Source: Kushneria avicenniae
GTDB lineage: Bacteria; Pseudomonadota; Gammaproteobacteria; Pseudomonadales; Halomonadaceae
Assembly (NCBI RefSeq): GCF_900112585.1
Contig: NZ_FOLY01000006.1
Coordinates: 62,001-126,000, forward strand
Length of the DNA: 64,000 nucleotides
Reading direction: 5' to 3'
The notes under the pieces: model-generated
The model's database searches: none
What the model saw: the letters and a program-made list of their open reading frames with translations, nothing else
What the model was told of the DNA's origin: nothing
Translations under genes and position numbers: made by a program
Shown here: positions 57,034 through 64,000 of the stretch, piece by piece
Layout of the letters: every line of letters starts with the position of its first letter
How positions within the stretch are numbered: the stretch's first letter is position 1

Positions 57034-58505
57034 CCTTCCGCCCGGTCGGCCGTACCGCCGACCGTCATGGCGTCGAGTTTGAGCGTAGGCTGGCCCACGC
57101 CAACCGGCACGGACTGCCCGTTCTTGCCGCAGACGCCCACGCCGCTATCCAGCGCCAGGTCGTTGCCGATCATCGAAATCCGCCCCATGGATTCCGGGCC
57201 GTTGCCGATCAGTGTGGCACCGCGTACCGGGGTGGTGATCCGGCCGTTCTCGATCAGATAGGCCTCGCTTGCCGAAAAGACAAAGCGCCCCGAGGTGATG
57301 TCCACCTGCCCGCCGCCAAAGCTTGCGGCGTAAATGCCGTAATCCACCGAGGCGATGATCTCTTCGGGATCATGCTCGCCCGGCAGCATATAGGTATTGG
57401 TCATGCGCGGCATGGGCAGGTGCGCGTAGGATTCGCGCCGACCGTTGCCGGTCGGCGCCATCCCCATCAGTCGCGCGTTGAGTCGATCCTGCATGTAGCC
57501 AATCAGGATGCCGTCTTCGATCAGCGGCGTATACTGCCCGGGCGTGCCTTCGTCATCAACGCTCAGCGAGCCCCGGCCGTTGTCGCAGGTTGCGTCATCC
57601 ACCACGGTGACCCCGCGCGCGGCCACCTGCTCTCCGATACGGCCACTGAATGCCGAGCTGCCGCGGCGATTGAAATCGCCCTCAAGGCCATGCCCTACCG
57701 CTTCGTGCAGCAGCACGCCCGGCCAGCCGTTGCCCAGCACCACCGGCAGCTGACCGGCCGGCGCATCAACCGCTTCCAGATTGACCAGCGCCTGACGAAC
57801 GGCCTCTCTGGCGTACTGCTCGGCCACGTCATCACGCACGAATCGTGTCAGCGAAAAACGACCGCCGCCGCCGGCGCTGCCGCGCTCGCGCCGGCCGTTG
57901 CGGGCAGCAATCACCGAGACGTTGAAACGTACCAGCGGGCGCAGATCCAGCGCCTGAGTGCCGTCACTGTTTTGCACCATGACCGCGTCATAGGAAGCGC
58001 TCAGCGAGACGCTGACCCGGGTGACTGCCGGGTCCGCCGCGCGCGCAATGCGGTCGGCGCGCTGCAGCATGGCCACCTTGTCGTCAGCCCCCAGCGAGTC
58101 AAGCGGATTGTCACTGTCGTAGCGGGCAGTCACCGATACCGGCGCGTCAACTGCCATCGGCGGCGTACGCTGACCGGAACGCGCAATCAGTGACGCCGTA
58201 TGCGCCGTGCTGGCGATGGCTTCACGGCTCAGCTGATTGGAGTAGGCAAACCCGGTCTGTTCCTGATGCTGCGCACGGATGCCCAGACCGCTGTCGATGC
58301 TGTACCCGGCCTCCTTGACCTCACCATCCTCCAGCGACCAGGACTCCCGCCAGCTGCGCTGCAAAAATATATCGGCGAAATCGATGCCCGGCCCCATGAC
58401 CTTTTCAAGCCCGTCATGGAGCGCGGCATCATCGAGCCCGTGCGCCCCGAGCAGCAGGGTGCGGGCATCCTCTGATCGAGTGCCCGAAACGGATGGCGTT
58501 GTCAT
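57030..58505 (-). CDS. tldD: Metalloprotease TldD
   Basis: Catalytic subunit of the TldD-TldE protease. The zinc site HEAVGH lies in [20 protein letters not shown] (first His near 267), with a further metal ligand expected in the C-terminal cysteine region ([19 protein letters not shown]). The 491 residues match the family. Its start overlaps the yhdP stop by one base, suggesting translational coupling. The nitrilase-family gene that lies between tldD and yhdP in Pseudomonas is absent. Confidence 0.98.
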   Translation of the reverse strand: MTTPSVSGTRSEDARTLLLGAHGLDDAALHDGLEKVMGPGIDFADIFLQRSWRESWSLEDGEVKEAGYSIDSGLGIRAQHQEQTGFAYSNQLSREAIASTAHTASLIARSGQRTPPMAVDAPVSVTARYDSDNPLDSLGADDKVAMLQRADRIARAADPAVTRVSVSLSASYDAVMVQNSDGTQALDLRPLVRFNVSVIAARNGRRERGSAGGGGRFSLTRFVRDDVAEQYAREAVRQALVNLEAVDAPAGQLPVVLGNGWPGVLLHEAVGHGLEGDFNRRGSSAFSGRIGEQVAARGVTVVDDATCDNGRGSLSVDDEGTPGQYTPLIEDGILIGYMQDRLNARLMGMAPTGNGRRESYAHLPMPRMTNTYMLPGEHDPEEIIASVDYGIYAASFGGGQVDITSGRFVFSASEAYLIENGRITTPVRGATLIGNGPESMGRISMIGNDLALDSGVGVCGKNGQSVPVGVGQPTLKLDAMTVGGTADRAEG

Positions 58506-61500
58506 CAGCGCGTATGCTCCAGCTTGACCTGTGGCGATGCCCAGGGCCCCGCCACGTGATAATGAACCTGCGATACCCGATCGAACCAGGGCTCGAACAG
58601 CCAGTGTAAAAGATAGAGTACGCCACCCACCTGCGGTGCGCCCACCAGCACTGCGGCCAGTGGCAGATTCTGGGACACCGGCACGGTGACGCCCAGATGG
58701 GCATCCAGCGTATTTTTCGGGATATCGACCTGTCCCTGCACCGAGAAGCGGGTAGCAGAGCCATCGAACCGAACCGGCTCTACCGTGCTGACCACGCCCT
58801 CATGCAGCGTCGTGCGTGCCTTGACCGATTTGAAGGCGATTCCGGAGCGTGTCACGTCCGAAAAGTTGAGCTGAAGGCGCCGGATCAGATTGTCCAGATT
58901 CAGCAGCGAGACCAGATTGGCCCAGCGCGACTGTACAAAGGTCAGTCGTCCGCTGCCGAGATCGGCATTGACGCTGCCGTTGGCGCTGGCCACATCGAAC
59001 TGCCATGGCGCTCCCGGCCAAGCCAGTCTGGTATCGATTTTGCCCTGATCGGTCTGCAGCACGTTGTCGATCCCGAACGAGGCCATGGTGTTGCCCAGAT
59101 TGCCGGCAGCGGCGTCAAGACGCAGCCGGGTGAGACTGGGCAGGCTGCCGGCGCGCTCCCAGACCAGCTGCCCGCTGGCGTCCAGATCGCGCATATGAAT
59201 CTGCAGCGGTGAGATATCGATACGCTCATCGTCGGAATGCCAGCGTCCCGAGACACTGCCCAGCATATTGCCGTCAAGACGCACCTGATCGACCGTGAAC
59301 TCGCCGTCACCCAGACTTGCCAGACCTTCCGGATAGGCCGTCAGCGTTGTCCCGGCGCCCTCCGAATCATCGGCCGTCTCGCTGCTGCGTTTTGATTCGG
59401 TCATCAGCGGCGTGAGATCCACCCAGTCGATATGCACGATCACCGGCAGCTGCGGGTCGTCGCGCCAGTCGGCCGTACCGCTCAAAAAGGAGCTGTCGAC
59501 GCTGGCGTGCCAGTCGTTCCCGCGGACTTCTGCCAGCCCCCGGGCACTGCCGAGACAGGTGACGCCAAACAGCACGCAGTCAGTGTCGACCGCCACACGC
59601 TCGATCGGCGAAATCTTCTGCGAAGGGGCATCCGGCCGTCGACGACGGCTGTTGTCATCGGCGGTGTCGGAGAGCTGCGAGATGGCCAGCTGCCAGGCCA
59701 TCAGATCCAGTCGGTCCGCGTGCCAGTTGACCTGCCAGTGCTCCTGATCGGGCCACTTGACGTTTTCCGGCGGCATCTGCTCCAGCCAGACCTGGCCCTG
59801 ATGGCTGTTATGCCGCCAGCGTGCGCGCACCAGATCGCCGATTTGCATCTCACCGGCACCGCTGCCGACATCGACGTCCAGCGTCAGCGGTAGCGGTGTA
59901 TCGGGAGATTTCTGAAACGGCTGCGGCAGCTGCAGCGACAATCCCTTGAGCGGGGTCTGCACATGAATCTGTGCGCCGCTGTCACCCAGCATGATCTGCG
60001 CCGTGTAGTCGATCGGGCCGTGGACGATGGGAATGATGTTCTCAAGCCCCAGCCAGCCGGCCACCCCTTCGGCGTAGCCATGCCCCGAGATGTCGATACC
60101 GCCGTCCATCAGATGCAGGCGCGCCCTGACCGGTCCCTCGAAGACGCGGGCATCCAGCGTGCCGGTAATACTGCTCTGTTGCTGCCGGTAACCGTAGTGC
60201 ACATTGCCCTCGATATCGGTGACGGTCAGATCCGACTCTTTTGAGTACAGCGTACCGCCGTCCAGCCGGCCGTCGCCCCTGATCGTGACGGCATCCGGGT
60301 CCGTCGTCGGCAGCGACACATTGACCGAACCGATCAGGCTGCCGCTGGTGCGCCAGGTATCGAGCGTCTCGCTGAGCGACTGATCCTCCAGTGGCGCCTT
60401 TTGCAACAGCGACAAAAGATTACCGGCATCGCCGGTCACCAGCGCCGAGAGCGTAAACTGCTGGTCCTTGAGCGATGCCTTCGCGCCGCGTGATACCAGC
60501 CCCATCAGATTGGCATGGGTAATATCGGCGTCGAAATTATTGCCCGACATCGTGAAACGGCCATCCAGCCCGGTAACCGGCGGCCACCCCTCCTGCCAGG
60601 TCATACTGACGTTACGGGCCTCGACCGACAGTTTCACCTTGTCCTCATCCGGCGCCCCGGGACGATCATCATTGAACACCAGTCGCAGCGCGATCTGACC
60701 TTCGGGGATATCGGCCCGATGAATGCGCTTGTCCAGCCAGACACGTACCTCGGGGTCATCAATGGCGCGCACCGGCAGCCACTCCCGCGGATGTTCGGCC
60801 GAGACATTTTCAAAGGCGACGTTCATGTCAAAGCGCTCCGGCTGGCCCGGGGGCGCCGTCAGGGTAAAGTCTCCGCTGGCGTGAGCACCTCGATGCTCGA
60901 GTTCGATATCGCTGCCGCCAAAGTGAATTCCGCCATCATCGTCCACATTGAAGGCAAGTCGGCCGGTGACGTTGTCCAGCGTCCAGGGCGTCAAAAAGAC
61001 TTCCGGCATGTTCAGTTCAGTGTGACGTGCGCCAAAGTGGATTTGGGCGTCCAGCCCTTCGGCCGTCAGCCAGCCATCGACAGGCCCGAAACCGGGGATC
61101 TGCTGCACCGGCTGGCTCGAGATGTCCCTGAGCGCCGCACGCGTCTCGATCGGACCGCCCTGCTGACGATGAATGGCGATGCCGTCCACGCGACCCTTGA
61201 GCGCCATCCCCGACAGCATCTGACGGCTCTCGTCATCCGGCAGCGGTATGAGATCGGCAATGGCGGTGATGTCATCAAGTGCCAGAGGCGTGGTGGTCAC
61301 GCTGAAATCAGCGAAGTCCTTCGAGGCCTCAAGCTCGACAGCCTCGGGCAGCAGGGAGAGTGGGTGACCATCCCGCGACAGGCCCAGCTGTTCGATGCCC
61401 CCCTGCCAGCGGCCGTTGGCTGTGCGCTCAAGGCCTGCCTCGAGCGTGATATCGTTGAGGGTGAAGGCCGCATCACGATGCGCCCCGGACAGGGACGCCA

Positions 61501-62383
61501 CGCTCAGCGACAGCCGTCCGCTCGCCATGGTGCCGTCGTGCCAGCCCGCCCATAATGAGACCTGACCGCTGGCGTCTGAAACGCCGTAATCCGGCCACAG
61601 AGCGCTCCAGAGCGTGGCCAGCTGTCGAACCTGCTCGGCATCCGCGCGGACCTGGAGCTGCCCGTCAAGCGGGGCAACACTGTCAAAACGCCCGGCCAGA
61701 CCAAGGCCCTCTTCCTCGGCGCCTTCCCAGTGCGCCGAGGCCGAAATCGTGCGTGGGCGACGCTCGCCACCGGTAATGGCCAGGTGATCAACCAGCAGCG
61801 AGGTGACCTCACCGTACTGATCGCTGTCGGCATCCGGCTTTGAAGCGCTCTGTGGCAGGCGACCGTGAAAGTCGATGCGCGCGTTGTGCAGATCAACGGA
61901 CTGCTGCATCAGCGTCTCGACCCAGGTGGTCAGGCGCTCGGGCGAGAATTCAAAGGGCGCATCATCGTCCTCCTGTGAAGACGGCCCCCAGCCCCACTGC
62001 CCCGGTTCGTTTTCGTAGAGATCGATCGTGGCATCGCGGGTCTGGAATTTCGAGAATGTCGGCGCATGGCCGGTCAGCAGATCAATCAGATCGACTCGGG
62101 CATCCATCGAGCCCAGCGACAGCAGCGAGCGCATGCCCTCATCGCCATCAAGGGCCAGATTGTCGAGCGTCACGACCAGCTCGCGACCGTCCAGCTCGAG
62201 GCGCAGATTCTGCCAGCGCGCGTGCCAGGACGATGGCAGTGGCAACAGCTCGACCACCTGCTGCTGCAGGGCCGGCTGATTGAGTACGCCAAGGCGCAGC
62301 GAGGTGGCCACCACTGCCAGCAGGAGCAGAACGATCGCCACCAGGGTCAGTAGCCAGCGCGTCAGGATTCGCAGCGAAGACAT
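58505..62383 (-). CDS. yhdP: YhdP, giant AsmA-like envelope lipid-transport protein
   Basis: Inner-membrane-anchored periplasm-spanning protein of the AsmA/TamB/YhdP group, which form long hydrophobic grooves and move phospholipid to the outer membrane. The 1292 residues begin [12 protein letters not shown] with a membrane anchor (about 7-30), followed by thousands of bases encoding beta-rich repeats (for example [32 protein letters not shown]) and the C-terminal AsmA-like region ([30 protein letters not shown]). It starts 2 bases after rng. The frame is open 12 codons upstream, inside rng. Confidence 0.95.
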   Translation of the reverse strand: MSSLRILTRWLLTLVAIVLLLLAVVATSLRLGVLNQPALQQQVVELLPLPSSWHARWQNLRLELDGRELVVTLDNLALDGDEGMRSLLSLGSMDARVDLIDLLTGHAPTFSKFQTRDATIDLYENEPGQWGWGPSSQEDDDAPFEFSPERLTTWVETLMQQSVDLHNARIDFHGRLPQSASKPDADSDQYGEVTSLLVDHLAITGGERRPRTISASAHWEGAEEEGLGLAGRFDSVAPLDGQLQVRADAEQVRQLATLWSALWPDYGVSDASGQVSLWAGWHDGTMASGRLSLSVASLSGAHRDAAFTLNDITLEAGLERTANGRWQGGIEQLGLSRDGHPLSLLPEAVELEASKDFADFSVTTTPLALDDITAIADLIPLPDDESRQMLSGMALKGRVDGIAIHRQQGGPIETRAALRDISSQPVQQIPGFGPVDGWLTAEGLDAQIHFGARHTELNMPEVFLTPWTLDNVTGRLAFNVDDDGGIHFGGSDIELEHRGAHASGDFTLTAPPGQPERFDMNVAFENVSAEHPREWLPVRAIDDPEVRVWLDKRIHRADIPEGQIALRLVFNDDRPGAPDEDKVKLSVEARNVSMTWQEGWPPVTGLDGRFTMSGNNFDADITHANLMGLVSRGAKASLKDQQFTLSALVTGDAGNLLSLLQKAPLEDQSLSETLDTWRTSGSLIGSVNVSLPTTDPDAVTIRGDGRLDGGTLYSKESDLTVTDIEGNVHYGYRQQQSSITGTLDARVFEGPVRARLHLMDGGIDISGHGYAEGVAGWLGLENIIPIVHGPIDYTAQIMLGDSGAQIHVQTPLKGLSLQLPQPFQKSPDTPLPLTLDVDVGSGAGEMQIGDLVRARWRHNSHQGQVWLEQMPPENVKWPDQEHWQVNWHADRLDLMAWQLAISQLSDTADDNSRRRRPDAPSQKISPIERVAVDTDCVLFGVTCLGSARGLAEVRGNDWHASVDSSFLSGTADWRDDPQLPVIVHIDWVDLTPLMTESKRSSETADDSEGAGTTLTAYPEGLASLGDGEFTVDQVRLDGNMLGSVSGRWHSDDERIDISPLQIHMRDLDASGQLVWERAGSLPSLTRLRLDAAAGNLGNTMASFGIDNVLQTDQGKIDTRLAWPGAPWQFDVASANGSVNADLGSGRLTFVQSRWANLVSLLNLDNLIRRLQLNFSDVTRSGIAFKSVKARTTLHEGVVSTVEPVRFDGSATRFSVQGQVDIPKNTLDAHLGVTVPVSQNLPLAAVLVGAPQVGGVLYLLHWLFEPWFDRVSQVHYHVAGPWASPQVKLEHTR

Positions 62384-62385
62384 GA

Positions 62386-63846
62386 TCACATCAGTACGAT
62401 GTCGTACTGCTCCTGACAATAGTGCTGTTCCACCTGAAAGCGGATGGTCTTGCCAATGAAACCTTCCAGGTCCGCCACCGCCGTTGATTCCTCTTCATGC
62501 AGTCTATCTACCACGCTCTGGGCGGCCATGACCAGATAAGTGTCGGGCGAATAGGCGCGCTCCTCGCGCATGATTTCACGAAAGATCTCATAGCAGACGG
62601 TCTCCGGTGTCTTGAGCGTGCCACGCCCCTTGCAGACGGGACACGTTTCACAGAGCACATGCTCCAGGCTCTCCCGGGTGCGCTTGCGCGTCATCTGTAC
62701 CAGCCCCAGCTCGGTCACGCCCGACAGCCGGGTGCGGGCATGATCGCGCTCCAGGGCCTTTTCAAGCACGCGCAGCACCTGACGCTGATGGTCACTGTCG
62801 AGCATGTCGATGAAATCGATGATGATGATGCCGCCCAGGTTGCGCAGGCGAAGCTGTCGCGCAATGGCCGTGGCCGCCTCGAGGTTGGTCTTGAAGATGG
62901 TCTCCTCGAGATTGCGATGCCCCACGAAGGCGCCGGTATTGACGTCGATGGTGGTCATGGCTTCGGTCTGATCGATGATCAGGTAGCCACCGGATTTCAG
63001 ATCGGCGCGACGCTCCAGCGCCCGCTGCAGCTCGTCCTCGACCGAGAAGAGATCAAAGAGGGGACGCTCGCCGGGATAATACTCGATCCGCGATTCCAGC
63101 GAGGGCATCAGCTCGCGCGCAAACTCGCACAGGCGATCATGATTCTCTCTTGAGTCAATGCGGATGCGCTCGATATCGTCGCGCATCACATCGCGCAGCG
63201 TGCGCGTGGGCAGCGCCAGATCCTCATAGAGTACCGCCGGCGGGCGCGTGCCGCGCCGGGCCGCATCGATCTTGCGCCACAGTCTGAGCAGAAACTGCAT
63301 GTCGGCCGCCAGCGAGGCTTCATCAACCCCTTCGGCAGCCGTGCGAATGATAAAGCCGCCGATCAGGCCATCACGGGCACCGGCCTGAGCGTTGACCATG
63401 TTGCGAAGCCGTTCGCGCTCGGCGTCATCCTCGATGCGCTGGGACACCCCGGTATGGGAGGCGCCCGGCATGTAGACCAGATAGCGCGAGGGAATGGAGA
63501 GCTGGGTGGTCAGGCGAGCCCCCTTGGTGCCCATGGGCTCCTTGATCACCTGGACCACCAGCGACTGGCCTTCGTGCACCAGCGTGCGAATCGGTGCGGC
63601 GTCCTGTCCGGGGTGACCGGCCGGCATCAGCTCGTGGGCGTGAATAAAGGCGGTGCGGGGCTGACCGATATCGACAAAGGCCGCCTGCATGCCCGGCAGC
63701 ACCCGCACAACCTTGCCCATGTAGATATTGCTGACGATGCCCCGGCACTGATCCCGTTCGATCCAGGCTTCCTGGAGCACGCCGTTTTCAACCACCGCTA
63801 CCCGGGTTTCCATTGGCGTCATGTTGATCAGGATTTCACCGCTCAT
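62386..63846 (-). CDS. rng: Ribonuclease G
   Basis: Endoribonuclease that matures the 5' end of 16S rRNA and degrades some mRNAs. The 486 residues have an S1 domain (about 35-125, [23 protein letters not shown]-like), the RNase H-like core, and the catalytic aspartates in [14 protein letters not shown] near 303-316. The zinc-link cysteines are CETCPVCKG near 400. It lacks the long disordered scaffold of RNase E. Start [15 protein letters not shown] overlaps the maf stop by 4 bases. Confidence 0.97.
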   Translation of the reverse strand: MSGEILINMTPMETRVAVVENGVLQEAWIERDQCRGIVSNIYMGKVVRVLPGMQAAFVDIGQPRTAFIHAHELMPAGHPGQDAAPIRTLVHEGQSLVVQVIKEPMGTKGARLTTQLSIPSRYLVYMPGASHTGVSQRIEDDAERERLRNMVNAQAGARDGLIGGFIIRTAAEGVDEASLAADMQFLLRLWRKIDAARRGTRPPAVLYEDLALPTRTLRDVMRDDIERIRIDSRENHDRLCEFARELMPSLESRIEYYPGERPLFDLFSVEDELQRALERRADLKSGGYLIIDQTEAMTTIDVNTGAFVGHRNLEETIFKTNLEAATAIARQLRLRNLGGIIIIDFIDMLDSDHQRQVLRVLEKALERDHARTRLSGVTELGLVQMTRKRTRESLEHVLCETCPVCKGRGTLKTPETVCYEIFREIMREERAYSPDTYLVMAAQSVVDRLHEEESTAVADLEGFIGKTIRFQVEQHYCQEQYDIVLM

Positions 63847-64000
63847 GACGCCTCCCCCCTGTCGCCCGGGCTGTCGGCAAGCCAGGGCGCAATTCCCTGA
63901 CGCGCCAGCAGCTGCGCGGTTTCACAAAGCGGCAGACCGACAATGCCCGACCAGCTGCCCTCGATGCGCGACACGAACATGGCGCCGCGCCCCTGCAGGG
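63843..64000 (-). CDS. Maf-like nucleotide pyrophosphatase, C-terminal fragment
   Basis: The last 51 or so codons of a gene that enters from the right edge. The visible part reads [20 protein letters not shown] followed by [15 protein letters not shown], the C-terminal signature of the Maf family (YhdE type), which hydrolyses non-canonical or modified nucleoside triphosphates. Maf directly before rng is the standard order. The active-site half lies outside the window, so the subfamily cannot be named. Confidence 0.9.
   Translation of the reverse strand, partial: LQGRGAMFVSRIEGSWSGIVGLPLCETAQLLARQGIAPWLADSPGDRGEAS

Overview
The window reads as a continuous stretch of core chromosome from a moderately GC-rich gammaproteobacterium. 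Gene content and order closely follow the Pseudomonas series pilA/pilBCD-coaE-yacG, secA-lpxC-ftsZ...rsmH-rnpB-rsmI-lpoA, sspBA-rpsI-rplM-zapE and algW-his-murA-mla-kds-lpt-rpoN-rapZ-pmbA-tldD-yhdP-rng-maf. The proteins and the departures from Pseudomonas (no mraZ, no ddl, no hisC next to hisD) suggest a halophilic relative such as Halomonadaceae (Halomonas/Kushneria/Chromohalobacter type). The genus is an inference from memory of these families, not a search result. I see no phage, transposon, integron, CRISPR array, toxin-antitoxin pair or defence island, and no stretch over 300 bases without a gene.

Layout. (1) 1-5060: the start of a type IV pilin gene faces pilB-pilC-pilD (assembly ATPase, platform protein, prepilin peptidase), followed by coaE and yacG and a bidirectional terminator. 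(2) 5094-10168, minus strand: a Nudix/TenI fusion, argJ and secA; then a doubtful small exported protein and divergent dciA. (3) 11189-27767, minus strand: a compact division and cell wall cluster read rsmH-ftsL-ftsI-murE-murF-mraY-murD-ftsW-murG-murC-ftsQ-ftsA-ftsZ-lpxC, with many 1-8 base overlaps. It begins just behind the RNase P RNA gene and rsmI. (4) 29291-32623, plus strand: lpoA-yraN-diaA-dolP (outer-membrane lipoproteins and replication timing). (5) 32717-36230, minus strand: sspB, sspA, rpsI, rplM, zapE; zapG is divergent from zapE. (6) 36920-46077: a Nif3-like gene, the envelope-stress protease algW, hisD-hisG, murA-ibaG, and the mlaFEDCB phospholipid transport operon. (7) 46295-54973, plus strand: kdsD-kdsC-lptC-lptA-lptB (Kdo synthesis and LPS export), rpoN-hpf-ptsN-rapZ-ptsO (sigma-54 and nitrogen PTS), then mgtE. 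(8) 55041-64000: pmbA, darP, tldD, the very large yhdP, rng and the 3' part of a maf gene.

The region as a whole makes and inserts the envelope: peptidoglycan precursors and septation (dcw, murA, lpoA, pbp3), lipid A and LPS (lpxC, kds, lpt), phospholipid balance (mla, yhdP, dolP) and secretion (secA, algW). The most informative departures from the textbook arrangement are a near-consensus sigma-54 promoter directly upstream of rpoN itself, a RapZ whose C-terminal basic RNA-binding tail is missing, a long AT-rich gap between ftsQ and ftsA, and the absence of mraZ and ddl. I did not find an undescribed multi-gene system; most of the window is ordinary core genome.
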